Shown one piece after another: positions 48,441 to 60,850 of a DNA stretch of 64,000 bases (position 1 is its first letter; every line of letters begins with the position of its first letter). A model generated the notes under the pieces. That model was not told the DNA's origin and did not search any database. It was given only the letters and a program-made list of their open reading frames with translations. The translations under genes were made by a program, and so were the position numbers. The stretch comes from Wolfiporia cocos (taxonomy: Eukaryota > Basidiomycota > Agaricomycetes > Polyporales > Phaeolaceae), in NCBI GenBank assembly GCA_029448655.1, contig JACCLO010000009.1, positions 1,364,001-1,428,000 of the forward strand, given 5' to 3'.

Positions 48441-50677
48441 TTATCCGCTGCGATCAAGACTGAACAAAATGGCACGTACCGAATCATATGGCCGCAACGG
48501 TGGCTCGCCATGTCGCGGAAGCGACTCTGGCAGCTCAGGAACACTGGGATCGTATCCAGCCCTATGTCCATGATGGTCCATAAAGCCTTCTAATGGGCTC
48601 GGGTATTGCGCCAATTCCCGTGGACTCGCCTTGTTATGCGGTGCATACACGATAAATGTGCCATTATTCTCCACCAGCAAGTGGTCCCCACGGCAATTCC
48701 AAAAGCCCTTACGCACCGTGCGGTAGGTCGCCGCACGCGACTGCGTGGCGGATGCAGACGCAGCGGTAGATGCCGTCGATGTCTGGTAGTACGACGGCAT
48801 CGGCGGCGGCGGGAGGGGGTTGTGGCTCGCATGCGCCGTGCGCGACGGCGACGGCCCGCGCGAGCGCGCACGGCTGGGCGAAGGGCGAGTCGCCGCCGTT
48901 GGCGAGATAGGAGAAGACGCAGGCGACTCGACTAGCGGGTACGAGTGGCTGCGGGCAATCTGGCGCGCGCCGGACTCGGGCGTCGTGTGCGTGGACCGAC
49001 TGGACGCGCGCGAGTGGGAGGGGGTGCGTACATGCGATGTAGCGAGCGACTCGCCGTGATGCGACATGCGTGGCTGAGAGACGGCGCGGTCCTCGGGTAT
49101 TGGCTCGAAACCAGATGGCGGCGGGTAAGTCTGGCTGCGCGCAACATCGCGCTCACTAGGACTAGAGCCGCCTGAGGGTCGGGGAACGCCTATCAATGGG
49201 CTGAGGAGGCCTTCAGGCTCCTCAGAGAAGTTGGTGAGGAACGCCAAGGAGGGAGCGTCTGGTGGTGCGGACGGGCCGCCCTCCAGCGCTGAAGGCTGGC
49301 GGTTGGAGAGGCTGTTCGAGCGGCTGCCGGCAACCGAGTCAAACGCGTAAGTTGAGCTGTTACTACGAGGCAATGTAGAAGAACGTGACGACGAGTGGTT
49401 GGTGTCGTCGGTGCTTGCACGTCGGTTGGAGGTCGAGACCAAGGGGCCGCTTATGTAGCCATTGTTGGCCCTGTGAGAGCTCGGAACGGGTGTCGATAAT
49501 GAAGGGGCATCGTCGTAGCTTGCCCGACGGGAGGACGTGCGGTGGTTCGATGGGACGCTGTAGTGGTCTGGGGTGCGAATAATGCTGGGCGAGAAGGTGG
49601 TCCTAAGCTCACGTTTTGAGCTGAAGGCCTCCGAAGCAGATGCTATGGTCGCAGCCGTGGGGCGTGGTGCCGCGATTGCTGAAGCAGCTGCAGCAGCAGA
49701 TGCGGATGAGACGACAGGAGGGCGAGAATCCCGTGACCGCTGCTCCGTGTCCTGAGATTGCCGAGGAGAGACGTCTCTGTGGTGGTGGTGTTGCCGCTGC
49801 TGTTGCTCCTTGACATACGCAGGATATGAGGTCATCGACGCAGGGAAAGGCGGTACAACCCGCTCATGCTCCGGAATGACAACGTCCTCATATCTCATGC
49901 GGTCCGATGATCGACGCGAAGCAAGTGCGTCTCTCCGCTGACTGCTAGAGCTCTCCTGTATGTGTGGTTGTCCTGCAGTGCCATGGGAAGTAGCCGTGTT
50001 GCCACGAGTACTATGCGTCGTACGAGGATGATGATTTTGATTGCCATCCGAAGAGGACACTGCATAATCACGATATGAGGACGCGTCGCGCGACTGACCG
50101 CGCTCAACCTGCTGTGTCGTATCGCCCTGCCCATCACGTAGCTCGTCCGAATCACGGCGCTCGGGGGACTTACTGAGTTCACGCGGAGCCCACACCCACG
50201 GCGTGTGCAGCACCCCATTGTCCTTTATCTTCGCCGGCGCGTCTTCCCTGACACGCATAAACTATAACGTCCTGCTCGGCGCACATCAACGAGCAAGGAC
50301 ACGTACCTGATGTGCATCCCCTCGAGCATAAGTCCGTTGTCCGACACCTTCGTCGCCCAGTAATCGGCCCCGCCGGGATTGGGTATCCGTTTGTACGGGT
50401 TGTAGTTTGCCGCCGCGGCGTTCGCGGCCTGCGCCCCCCAGCTCGGATGTGGTGCCCATGCGGGCATCGCACCATGTGCGCTGGCCGCAGGGCCGCGGAA
50501 GTAGGGGTTAAGCTGCCATTGTCCGGCCATCCATGCCTGTGGATTGACGCCGGTGGGCACAGGCGGCGGGCCTGGATAGCTCGTGGGCGCGGTGGGCGGC
50601 CAAGAGCCCTGCCAGCCCGCGGGCGCGGCTGCCATTGTGGACCATTGTGGGTACTGTTGGGGAACGACCCAGGACAT
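48441..50677 (-). CDS. Conserved low-complexity basidiomycete protein
   Basis: Two main exons: 50677-50307 and 50249-48441, joined within an Arg codon (GTACGT donor, GTGTCAG acceptor). The N-terminus is Pro/Gly/Trp-rich (MSWVVPQQYPQW, NPYKRIPNP, ADYWATKVSDNGLML). It joins across the intron to REDAPAKIKDNGVLHTPWVWAPREL, a block I recall from other Agaricomycetes. A very long Ser/Arg/His-rich disordered middle follows. The protein ends in a short ordered domain: FWNCRGDHLLVENNGTFIVYAP, then RPYDSVR. The terminal domain has a beta-rich look. The last codons are uncertain: the frame stops at 48441, but a GTACGT donor inside the DSVR codons could splice to a further short exon near 48400. Function unknown. 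Confidence 0.8.
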
Positions 50678-51700
50678 GGCACGGAGGTTCCGGGCAACAC
50701 AGTCGCGCGGAGGGGAGATCGGCAGGTGCTTGATTGGATAACGACAACCTGGTTGATAGTACCGATACTGGCATACAAGTATTACTGTATCTCAAAGGCT
50801 GATAGCCGATTATTTCATCCAACGCTGATCGGAATGCAGAAGATACCACCCACCTCGCTGAGCAACCAGTTGGCTTGCGGATAGCAATGGTAACACTAGA
50901 AAGCCAATAGATAGGTAGTCTAGTAAATCAAAGGTAGCGAGCGGATGACTATGCAATGAGGCGATGGCAACGATCTGTGGGATGGATAGCGAGTGACAAA
51001 TGGTATCCCAGTTCGGTTATCCAGGTAATGCAGAGAGGCCTCAGGTGCAGTGCCACGACCGCCTAGCTCAGCGTTTATGGCGCCGATGGTAAAGGCTCCG
51101 TTGGTCAGATCTGATCCGATGGATGGAAGAACAATGGACACTTATGAACCAGTAAGCTGGCCGAGGTCACTATTCTTACGGACGGTCTCTCAGCAATTCA
51201 GGGTAGAAAGATAGCATAGAGATCCCAGAGCCCGTGCCGAGTACGTGACACTCGGTGGCTGTAGTTTATTGGTACGAATATTTGCGTCAATGCAACTATG
51301 CAGGCGGCGAGACTTACAAGATGGCGCTATCGACAGCAGAAGAAGCCAGGAAAGAGACTAGATGAGCGACGGATGCATCTGAGGCAGTTACATATCATCA
51401 CGTGTTCGTCTGTGATGTGGTTTCTTTCTTTCCTCCTTTTGCTGTCCTCTAGAGTCCAGTGGCTTAGCAGCGAATAATTTCAAACAACATCGCTAATCGT
51501 AGACTCCGTTAAGGAAGCATCGAGGATATAACTGGCTGTGTCTCCCCCCCTACATGCATTTATGGCTTTCACTAAGCAACGAGTGTCAACCTATCGGACA
51601 GCTAAGTTGCAACCTCTGTAGCGCGCGGCGTAGAGGTTTCTCTGGATCAACTTCTCGTAGGCTCCAATCATCCTAGTTATAGTCTATGTACTGCAGCGCC
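50678..51700. other. Intergenic, nothing recognised
   Basis: Promoter side of the low-complexity gene plus about 900 bases without coding signal. Confidence 0.5.
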
Positions 51701-51710
51701 GTATCTAGAC

Positions 51711-52440
51711 ATGGAGGCAACCAATTACGCCTCGCAGGAGACAGACCCTCGGATAGAGCTCATACTAAAATATCTCGGACTCGGACTGGATGAGCATCAC
51801 AAGTATGTATTCAAATTCCTGTGAGCGTGGAATTTTTCCGTGAGTCAACACTTACAGATAGTCTTCAAAAAAAGAGTGAACGTTGACCACGATGACCGGT
51901 CAGTACTTCAATGCTTGTCAGTTCACCGAAGTGATAGTAATTTTCAGCAGGGTGCTTGATTTACACGAAAGATTGCGGTCAATGCGAACGCATAGATTGT
52001 GGACTCGTCAAAGCAGCACTACTGAGAGTAAATGATGCATTGTGCAAAGAGAGATGCCTCTGTGGAATATGAGGCCTAAGGTGGGAGTCCCACGATTACG
52101 TGCTCAGTAATGCAGCGTGACTTTTCCAACCTTGTAACTGATGACGTTAACGTCTTGAACGGTGACTTTACAGGTTTTTAATGAACATCATCAGCCGGTC
52201 GGAAGTATTGCCATGATGTAAGTGTTTTGGTAGCATGGCTCACCACATCTACTCTCCCTAATGTAAGTTTGCAGCTCTCGAGCAACGGATGTCAACATAC
52301 CTGCAATAGCATTTTCCAGGACATCTCAGCCCAATTCAGTACGATACTCCCTCCGATCAGTTATGCCATACATATTATTCGGAATCAACACCTCAGCACT
52401 GACGGAATGTTTCACTGTGACATAATGATTAGCGATAGGA
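51711..52440 (+). CDS. Possible small multi-exon hypothetical gene
   Basis: An ATG at about 51711 starts MEATNYASQETDPRIELILKY (exon to about 51800). Short pieces follow, bounded by plausible GT-AG sites (IVFKKRVNVDHDDR, VLDLHERLRSMRTHRLW). A later exon reads VFNEHHQPVGSIAM and joins to RATDVNIPAIAFSRTS, ending in a stop near 52430. Several borders are ambiguous and one obvious junction creates a stop. No domain recognised; it may be a gene relic. Confidence 0.3.
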
Positions 52441-52618
52441 ATAGCGTTGTGCAGTGTAGCGCACAGACGTAAGCTCATAATGTGTTTATTGTTTATTTCT
52501 GATACAGACTACCGCAGTACAGAGATACGGATCTATCTCACCTCAGAGCAGCGGAGATAGCCCAGTATATGAAGCAGCTGTAGGCGGAGTCGATTTTGGC
52601 GAATTGCATACGTATCGA

Positions 52619-54835
52619 CTATATTATGCGTACCCTAATGCGACATATGTCCTCGAATCTTGCAACCTGGCAATAAGCCAACTCTCTCCGCTGATCTTTT
52701 TGCAAATATCTGACATGCACACTCCCAAGATATCTGCATGCTGGTCTCAATTCGGCATGTGATGCTTGCCCCTGGTCAACAGGGTCTATCCAGACCACAA
52801 CACCCGCCATTTGTGACATCTGACGGGTAAGCATTGATGGTAGGAGTATGCCATTGCAAGCGGTCGTTTGATCTCCCTTTGGTTCGAAGTTGTGTACCTC
52901 GCACGTTTCCGTCATTGTTTCGGACGTTCGCTGAAGGAGCCATCTCGCTCCCTTCCTGAACAGCGTCTTCTCGAATAGAATACAGCGGTAATCGGCGAAA
53001 AGTCCGTCCGGAGTGCATAGGGCATTGTTGGCTGCGGTCGACAAGGAAATACCGTCACGGATCATGAATGTCGCAGGCGCCCATCGGAAGTTAGGCGTGC
53101 TCAGTTTCTTCCCAGAAAGAAAGATGATATTGGAGGGCAGATTCCCAATCCTCATTAACATTGTCTGCATACGTCTCTCTGCAGGCAAGTTGACCAGCTC
53201 GTATGCATCGACGTTCAGCAAGCTTGCGATTGCCAACGTCTCGTCTTCTAACCTACTGGTCGTCCGTGATCGTAGCGCGCGCGCGATATCGCCCAGCCCG
53301 ATCGCAGGACTGCACCCTTGGGATATGGGGAAGATCTCCGCTGCGAGCTGTACCTGCAGGACGTCTGTGAGATCGATCCCGCTCGGAGTTAATTCCTGTA
53401 TCGGGATAATTCCGTCTGCAAACTGGAACATCAGCCTCTTAGCCAAAACAGCTTCTTGCAGTGTCCACAGTCGCTGCATCCATCCAGACGTTATAACGCA
53501 GAGCATTTGCTCTTCTCGAGAACACGACAGGGAACACGAGCGTATCCCTGAATCAATAACCAGTACTACCTCTGCGTCGCGGTACGTCTGCGCCATTAGC
53601 CCAATAGCTTCTTTTCGCATATCTTTGCGCTCGGGCACGCATAGAGCGTCCATCCAGAACGCGCCGCCCGGAACAAGCGATCTTGTTAAAGAGGAGAGCC
53701 GACGCAGCTGGCATACGGGGAGCCCCTCTTCTGTCGTGCTTCCAAGGCCGTCAACCCAAACATGAGAGATTGCAACATAGGTCGTGTCTGTTCCTTTGCG
53801 GCATAGAACGTCCACCTGCTGCGGATTATCATCTCCTCCGCATTCAACCACAACGGTGGGGACACAGCCTCTCTGGAGCGCATCGACAACATCCTCGAGT
53901 GGGGGCCCCTTCGGGTCACAACCGCAAGTCGGCGATGTGTGCTGAACGACGTAAGTGGCGCAATTAATGTTGTTGACTATGTGTCCGCCCTTGTCACAGG
54001 CACTATGACCCTTCTTGCCGAGGTCCCCGCGAATAAATGGTCGCACAGTGCTTGCATATGCTGTCCTGCATACCCCGGCAGCCATGAGTTGCACAGTAAA
54101 TGGGCACCATCCAATTGAAATCATATCCCTTTGATATGCATCGAACGTCATGTTCACGAACGAATATTTTAGATCCTGTGTGGTTGCTTGTACCCGGAGC
54201 AACTGTTTCGTGAAAGCCAAGGTTTCCGCAATTGCGGCAAGCATCTGGAAGATACGTCCGACGGTGTCAATGTGGAGCCGCGCACGGAAGAAGGGGTTGT
54301 TCAACGGCATGAGTATCATCAGAAGCAGGCTCATCGTCTGTTTCAGCGCAGTGTCTGCACGCGCCATCCACTGACGCTGTGTGTCGCGATCATCCTCAAG
54401 AACAAGGATCCGACGTTGCCATGATAGTATGATCTGACGAAAGCCATCGCTGCTTATGACATGGTCGCCATTCCTTGGCCTGAGCAGCTGGACTTCAGCG
54501 AATTTCTCTCCGACAACAGCTTCTATAAGCCCAAAGGAGAGTTGAGCTTGATAAGATGCGGCCAGATCAAGAAACCTATCGGAGGCAGATGTGGGCTTGT
54601 AAAGGCATGGCCGGTTCTCTCGACATTTGGGATAATCGTTCAAAGTGCACAAACGGTAGCCATCGTGCTCTCCACCCAACCATATGGTATCTTGGAATAC
54701 GGCCGGGGGACGGCATCTTAGACTAGGAAAAATTGCACGGATGTCCACGGCACTCGCATTTCTGCTGGGATCCATGCTCGAATCGAGGCTCTGTCTATAG
54801 TTTGAGTAAGCTCGATATACGGGGAGGCAGGGCAT
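52619..54835 (-). CDS. HET-domain protein, third family member
   Basis: An uninterrupted frame of 738 codons from ATG 54835. It aligns end to end with the copy at 3080-5269 but is clearly more diverged. HET-domain blocks: [46 protein letters not shown] and [14 protein letters not shown]-terminal blocks: [17 protein letters not shown] and [11 protein letters not shown]. The Cys/His stretch before the HET domain has Cys to His at one position (CDKGGH instead of C-x4-C). An in-frame internal Met (SSMDPSR) is an alternative start. No frame damage was seen, so this one is likely functional. It lies outside the inverted-repeat arms and was not part of that event. Confidence 0.9.
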   Translation of the reverse strand: MPCLPVYRAYSNYRQSLDSSMDPSRNASAVDIRAIFPSLRCRPPAVFQDTIWLGGEHDGYRLCTLNDYPKCRENRPCLYKPTSASDRFLDLAASYQAQLSFGLIEAVVGEKFAEVQLLRPRNGDHVISSDGFRQIILSWQRRILVLEDDRDTQRQWMARADTALKQTMSLLLMILMPLNNPFFRARLHIDTVGRIFQMLAAIAETLAFTKQLLRVQATTQDLKYSFVNMTFDAYQRDMISIGWCPFTVQLMAAGVCRTAYASTVRPFIRGDLGKKGHSACDKGGHIVNNINCATYVVQHTSPTCGCDPKGPPLEDVVDALQRGCVPTVVVECGGDDNPQQVDVLCRKGTDTTYVAISHVWVDGLGSTTEEGLPVCQLRRLSSLTRSLVPGGAFWMDALCVPERKDMRKEAIGLMAQTYRDAEVVLVIDSGIRSCSLSCSREEQMLCVITSGWMQRLWTLQEAVLAKRLMFQFADGIIPIQELTPSGIDLTDVLQVQLAAEIFPISQGCSPAIGLGDIARALRSRTTSRLEDETLAIASLLNVDAYELVNLPAERRMQTMLMRIGNLPSNIIFLSGKKLSTPNFRWAPATFMIRDGISLSTAANNALCTPDGLFADYRCILFEKTLFRKGARWLLQRTSETMTETCEVHNFEPKGDQTTACNGILLPSMLTRQMSQMAGVVVWIDPVDQGQASHAELRPACRYLGSVHVRYLQKDQRRELAYCQVARFEDICRIRVRII

Positions 54836-55946
54836 GCACCAACAATAAAAGGGACGTAGTCAGGCAGACCACCAACAGCAACAGCTGCAAGGAAGACTCT
54901 TCAAGCGGGTTATGGTCCTCGACGAGTGTCGTCGCCACGAGGTAGATCCGTACGGCAATTCCCGGGACCGACAATTTTTAAGATAGTGTGCATACAAACT
55001 CATCAAAGGATGACTAAGCGACGTGACGGAATCACTGTAAAATTAATGCGAATTCTGTGCAGTACAGTCTCCGAAATCGAAAACCACAGATTTGTAGAAA
55101 ATTGCATTCCGGACAATCGCTTGCGGGCGGATTTCTAATCCTTGCCTTTGCTGAATTGCCTTAGCATTTACACGGGAGGGACTACAGTCAACGCCAAAAC
55201 AAGCTATTTGAAATTGTCTTATCAATATCACTCTCAGCACCGCCCGAGCCATCTGGCACTCACTCATGCCCAGGCGACGTCTATTCAACCTTAAAAATCT
55301 AGGGGCGCACTCAAGCTTGGAACGAGCATGTCCGGAAGATAATGATTGGGGTAAGGAGAATGTGAGTTGGACCATTAATACCGACCAATGACATTGACGG
55401 TAGTCCTAGGGCCAACAAAAAGTATCATGGACATCGTGTTTTGCCGGATAACATCTTGGCGAAATTCGACCACGCACACCCTCCATCGTGGCTTTGTTGA
55501 TTGTAGGCATCATTAAGCTTTATTGAAGTATACATGCTGCTAACTGAATAGACGGTGTCGTACAGATGGGAAGTGGCGATACGGGCAAGCGCTTGGACTA
55601 ATGCGCGAAATGAGAACAGCGCTTGACCGATAACTCCTACGTGATGGGCCGATTTGAAAGTGTAACGACTATGTCACGTAGCAGTCACGTATTGGAACAT
55701 TTGATGAGTTTGTATGAGGACTATCTTAGCTGAATCCGTTCCCCGGTAGTCTGGGGTCCTCGCCATCGAATTGATCGAATCGATTCCGAGCGACATCCTG
55801 AATCGCATATTCTCCAAGACGGCAGAGCCTGTGCCTACCTGTGCAATCGCCTCCGACGATATTGCCAGAAAAGCTGTGCTTCTGTAGAAACGATGTGCTA
55901 ATATCTCGACGATAATCTTTCGCTTCAACTCTTCCGTCACTCGCAG
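54836..55946. other. Divergent promoter region, little else
   Basis: 1.1 kb between the ATGs of the third HET gene (minus) and the carrier gene (plus). A minus frame at 55674-55940 (KRKIIVEILAHRFYRST...) has protein-like composition but no recognisable domain and overlaps the carrier's 5' flank; not called. Confidence 0.45.
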
Positions 55947-57151
55947 ATGGAACCGTCGCCGTTACAAGTCGAGGGCACCGACCCTATGGGCATTCGTGCG
56001 TTGAAAGATATCACATTCGGTAGCGTACGTCGCCACCTTGGAGTACCTTGCAAGGGAGCTGATTGCTCTCGATACTTGCTGATAGATTGCCGGGATGGCG
56101 GCGAAAGTCTTCGAGCACCCATTTGACCTCACGAAGGTCCGTCTGCAGTCCCAGGTTCTGGACAAAACCGCACGCTTTAGTGGACCTATAGATTGCCTAG
56201 TGCAGACATGGAAAAAGGAGGGGGTTCGAGGTCTATATAGGGTGAGTGTTCGCGCCTGTCGATTGTGGCGTCTTCAAGAACTTGACATATTGACGAGCAG
56301 GGTCTGCCCGCCCCAATTGTCGGAGCTATGGCAGAGAACGCGTCACTATTCTGGTCGTACACGGAACTTCAAAATGCCCTGCGATGGCTAGGCGGCCATT
56401 CCAGTACTCATGAATTATCGCTCGGACAGCGAGCTCTAGCTGGAGCTGGGGCTGGGGCTGTGACCAGCTTCCTCCTGTAAGCACATCCTCTTCAACGTCT
56501 ACGAAAACCGAAGCACTGAGTAGACCCTACAGCACGCCTATTGAACTAGTGAAATGCAAGATGCAGGTCCAAATGTTGATGGCCCCGGGCGTCTCACCAG
56601 CCGAAGCAGTAACCGCCCTCTCCGCCAATCCTTCTCTCGCGCTCCCCAATACAGCCTCTGCCACAGGTACCAAACTGCCCGGCCCCATCGCAGTTCTCAT
56701 GAACACCATCCGTACCACAGGCCTGCGCGGGCTCTGGCTCGGGCAGACCGCGACGTTCATCCGCGAGACGGGCGGCGGCGCGGCGTGGTTCGCGTCGAAG
56801 GAGGCCGTTGCATCCCTGCTACTTGCACGGCGGCACGTCCCCGGCGGCGACAGGAAAGAGCTGCGTGCGTGGGAGTCTGCCGTTGCGGGCGCGTGTGCAG
56901 GCGTGGCATATAACTTTGCGCTGTTCCCCGCGGACACGGTCAAGAGCGCGATGCAGACGGAGGCAGAGCTAAGGCCGCAGACGGCAGGTGGGCCGGCACC
57001 GACGTTCTTGGGGACGTTTAGGGCGATGTATCGTGCGCAGGGCGTGAGGGGGCTCTATGCTGGGTGTGGTGTAACCGTGGCGAGGGCCGTGCCCAGCAGC
57101 GCGTTGATCTTCCTCATCTACGATGGACTTAGTAAACGGTATGGGTCATGA
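55947..57151 (+). CDS. ORT1: Mitochondrial carrier, ornithine/basic amino-acid type
   Basis: Four exons (55947-56024, 56086-56241, 56301-56476, 56533-57151), 342 residues. Three carrier repeats are visible, each with its P-x-[DE]-x-x-[KR] signature: HPFDLTKVRLQ, TPIELVKCKMQ and FPADTVKSAMQ. Family-specific blocks are KVFEHPFDLTKVRLQSQ, GVRGLYRGLPAPIVGAMAENA, GQTATFIRETGGGAAWF and ALIFLIYDGLSKRYG. The PAPIVGAMAENA block and RETGG motif fit the fungal ORT1/ARG11 ornithine transporters, which exchange ornithine across the inner membrane for arginine synthesis. Substrate remains inferred. The gene's last ~75 bases form one edge of the large inverted duplication; the gene itself is intact here. 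Confidence 0.92.
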
Positions 57152-57459
57152 CGTTGAAGGGCACCATTCCATAGAGTTGCATGATCTCTCATCATGACAT
57201 TCAGCCACCAAACAACACTGGGGTAAATTAATTGTACATAGTATGAGTTTTTTGGAAGATGTTTGGCCGTGATCGCGCTTCTTGGGCAATCCTGCTTCCT
57301 CGGACCGAATCCACGGATCGGCTCACTTGACGCAACTAAATTCCCAGAACCGCTTGTGCACGGTTTCGTGCCTGCCTCACGACCGTTGTGCGCAGGTGGA
57401 CTGTAGGAAGGTGACCGGTGAGTACTTGAGTTCTGACATGTCGCTGATTTATCCGGCTA

Positions 57460-59640
57460 GCTAATGTGCATACCCGGCTGGCCTTATGCATTATGCATTG
57501 ATGTGCAGAAACCTTCGTATCTGTATAGTCCCACTGATGCCCGGGCCTCATCGAAAGCGCAATGCATCGTAGTTCCAAGACACTATCTGGTTGGGTGGGG
57601 AGACACGATGGTTATCGTCTGTGTTCCATGTCAGAGTACGATGACTATCGCGTCAACCAGCCTCGTCCCTTCAACCGTCCGAGAAAGCTATTAGGTTTGA
57701 TAGTGCCACACAATATCAATGTCTCATGACTTTCGGACTCCTGGAAGCTGTCGCGGAGGAGAAGATCACCGAGAGCCAACTCGTGCGGAAGACATCCTCG
57801 GGTCGTTTGGTTCTTACTTGCGAGATACTGCCCGGGATTCTTGAGAGATGGGAACTTCGTGTTGCTGCCTTGCGCGGCAGTGATGCAGTCACCTCGCGTC
57901 AATGGTTTTCTCGCGTGCAGAATACTCTCAAGTTGGCGCGTCACCTGCTCCTGCTCTCCATCCAGCTTGATAGCTCTAACCCCCTCCGGTACTCAGGCAC
58001 CTGTGACAACGACATTGGACGGATCGTCCATGCGTGCGCCGCTATCGCAGATGCTCTGAACTGCTGGAAAGGTATCTTCTACCTCACGCCGACTTCTGCC
58101 GTCAACTTCTCGTTCGCCAATGGGGTGTACAATTGTTACGAGAACGACATGATCGAGCGGGGATGGTGTCCGTTTATTGTTCGCTTCCTCCAGAGAGATA
58201 TTTGCATGCTAGGATATGCAAGCAGCATGGAACCTTCTTTACGGCGGGGTTTGGCCGAAGGCGGGCACGATAGCTGCTCCCGCGACGGCTGTCATGTGAA
58301 CAATATCGACACCAGTTCTTGCGTTGTCCAGCACTCAACTAGATCCTGCTCATGCACTTGGAAGGGTCCTCCTCTGCGCGAGGTCATAGATGCTTTGGCA
58401 CAAGACAATCCCACCATCCCTGTTATCACCGTTGCCGGTCCAAAGGAGAGTCTGGTGGACGATTTGTCGGTCACCTGCAGAACAGGAAAGGACACACCAT
58501 ATGCTGCCATCTCTCATGTTTGGGCTGACGGACTTGGGAGCAATACCGAGACCGGGCTACCTTCATGCCAGCTCCGACGCATCGCGTCTTTGGCTACGTC
58601 ACTGGTCCCCGGAAGAGCGTTCTGGATGGATTCACTTTGTGTCCCCAGACAGAAAGACATGCGCAGGAAGGCAATTGGGCTGATGGCCCAAACATATCGG
58701 GATGCGGAGATCGTGTCGGCCATTGATGCAGGAATACGGTCGTGCTCGGTCAACTCGTCGACAGAAGAAAAGCTACTACGGGTCCTGACGTCCGGGTGGA
58801 TGCAGCGACTGTGGACCCTTCAATAAGCTATCCTCTCCCGCAAACTCGTTTTTGAATTCGCGGAGAGAACAGCATCGGTGGAGGAGTTGATACCTCGCGA
58901 CGAACGCGACCTCCTGGACATTGTACTAACACAGCTTGCATCTGAAATATGGCGACTCTACTTGAGAAGGCGCTTTACCGCTGGGAAACTGGGCATAAGA
59001 GATGTAGCATCATTTCTTCGCACACGCACCACGAGTAGATTAGAATACGAGACCCTCGCCATCTCCAGTTTGATGGACGTGGATGCTTACGAATCGGCAA
59101 TTTGCAGGCCTTCCTCATGAAAAACGCATGATGACGATACTTGCAAGACTTCGTAATATCCCCTCCGATATCATCTTCCTCTCAGGCTCCAAGTTGGGTG
59201 AGCAAGGATTTCGGTGGGCCCCCGCGACTTTCATGATACGTTACGGACCGTCACTCTCCATCACCAACAATGATGCTGTGTGTACGAGCCAAGGATTGGT
59301 CGCCCAGTACCATTGTATATACCCTCACGCTGCATCAGATAAAAGTCTGGAGAATCTGGGACCACATAGAACTGCGCGGATTCGCTGTAGACGACCCTGA
59401 GTCTTTCGAGGGAACGATCACCTGCAATGGCCTACTTCTGACTACGATCCCCTCCTACCTGAATCCATTTGCGGTGGGTGTTCTTGTTTTGATCGAAGAC
59501 CACAACCAGCAGCGAAATATCGAAAACGGCGAAGGCCAATCGACACTATCATACATCTACCTCAGAAAGGTGTTTGTGAAACACTGTGGAAAAGCGACGA
59601 GAAGAGTGGGCTCAAGAGGACTATATCGTGTCGGATACTG
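57460..59640 (+). pseudogene. Decayed HET-domain gene, sister of the intact left-arm copy
   Basis: Aligned with the intact copy, this one has at least five lesions: a 7-base deletion near 57660 (frame lost before MTFGLLEAV), a nonsense change CAA-GAA to CAA-TAA at 58824-58826 in the WTLQEA block, a 7-base insertion near 59100, an 8-base deletion near 59315, and a 2-base loss near 59588. Between the lesions the protein similarity is high, including SHVWADGLGSNTETG and FWMDSLCVP. A MITE then inserted in its 3' flank. The original start has also been lost: the ATG at the equivalent position reads differently. Clearly not translated into a full HET protein. Confidence 0.93.
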
Positions 59641-59744
59641 CTAATATTCTAGAGTTTCAGTGCCACAGATGCATCTTTAGAGACACCGCAGATGCATCTG
59701 GTCTAAGTCATCGAGATTAGGCGCCCGTTAGTACCAAAATAAAG

Positions 59745-59822
59745 CGTCGCAAATGAGGAATCGAACCAGGAACCATGATACCTCAGCGAAACAGCGACTG
59801 ATACCACTCAGCTAAAGCAGTT
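59745..59822 (-). ncRNA. tRNA-like (SINE-type) sequence with A and B boxes
   Basis: On the minus strand a TAGCTGAGTGG (59814-59804) matches the pol III A box and a GGTTCGATTCC (59767-59757) the B box, 36 bases apart as in tRNA genes. The D-arm can pair, but the anticodon and acceptor stems do not fold cleanly. It is a tRNA relic or the head of a SINE, inside the MITE. Confidence 0.5.
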
Positions 59823-60111
59823 GGTGAGAGGAAGATCTTGTGCAAATATATAGTCAGTAGTCGATATAATAACGGTCGTAATAAAATTTAACATTCTGCT
59901 CATTTGTCAGTAAGCTCAAGTGAACCTTGAACTCAGAATGCATCTCTTTATTGATGTATCCCACAACCCATATGTATCTGCAATGAGGTAAGGATGCTGT
60001 CATAAAAGCAATACACTAAGGTATGACTTGACAATCAACAGCTACGGCGATGAAAGGACATTAAATGGATTATATTAACGGGTATGTATGTGACTTGGGT
60101 ACTGAGACCAT

Positions 60112-60146
60112 TTGGCGAAGTGGTACAGGTTGCGAGTTTCGAACCC
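60112..60146 (+). ncRNA. Second, shortened tRNA-like relic
   Basis: TTGGCGAAGTGG (A-box-like) and GTTTCGAACCC (B-box-like) lie only 12 bases apart on the plus strand, much closer than in a tRNA. Probably an internally deleted relic. Confidence 0.3.
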
Positions 60147-60850
60147 TGCACAGGTATTTCTTGCGCAGATGCATCTTATTTTATTGAGATGCATCTATGC
60201 AGCACGCTTGGGCGTTAATATTGCTTAGAGTGCCCCAGATGCATCTGCGGTGTCTCTAAAGATGCATCTCCGGCACTGAAGTCCCTCTAATATTGGCTGT
60301 ACGGAATTGCGCATAACATGAACTCTTTGCCACGATTGTCGCAGTTTGTCTAGTTCTTCTTGGGACGTGTAAATCAGCTACCGTATCTACCTCACATGGC
60401 CACTAGCCAGAAATACTGTAGACCGGCTGTTCTACAGAATATCGCGTTCAGGCTTTCCGTTCAAATGCAGGGGTTAATCAGAGTACCTTTCCCTTCAATC
60501 GAGCCCCAAGTGGCAACATGGTCACATCCAGTAATTCAGAATGATTTAGATCAATGTCAACGGGCGAATATCTCAAAGTGCAATTGAGTGTGCATGTTCA
60601 CACTAAATCCTCGTGAGCTCGTCACGGCTAATTAAATGACCGTTCCTGACACAAGCTGGGTCAGCGGATATCGATTGATGTCGTCCTGATCAGTATGTAG
60701 ATCAACGTGTACAATTGCGTGAGTCCTGCATCTTTAGATACATGTGAGAATGCGTAGCCGAGGAGATTCGGATATCAGGACTGACCGTAAGATCTGGCCA
60801 CGCGCACGCGACACATTTGCGATACTGATGTGGTACAGTAATTGTGCATG

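Larger units (their letters stand above)
59641..60294. mobile_element. Non-autonomous hAT-like MITE with 8-base target duplication
   Basis: The element spans 59649-60286 (638 bases), flanked by an 8-base duplication CTAATATT (59641-59648 and 60287-60294); the uninterrupted left arm has a single CTAGCATT there. The ends are inverted repeats: both read CAGTGCC, two variable bases, then AGATGCATCTTTAGAGACACCGCAGATGCATCTGG inward (longer than quoted in exact form only by this composite description). Six copies of the palindrome AGATGCATCT occur, mostly near the ends. No transposase frame is present. 8-base duplications and subterminal repeats are typical of hAT elements. Confidence 0.88.
57088..60850. 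repeat. Right arm of the large inverted duplication
   Basis: Matches the reverse complement of 2566-5672 from the carrier 3' tail through the whole HET gene and ~500 bases beyond it. It differs by a 638-base MITE insertion and a scatter of small indels. Confidence 0.9.

Noticed and set aside
55674..55940. 88-codon minus-strand frame upstream of the carrier gene
   Set aside because: Composition is protein-like, but no domain, no partner exon, and it overlaps the carrier promoter.
59649..60286. Reading the insertion as a solo LTR or a pure SINE
   Set aside because: Ends are inverted, not direct, repeats and the target duplication is 8 bases; no poly-A tail.
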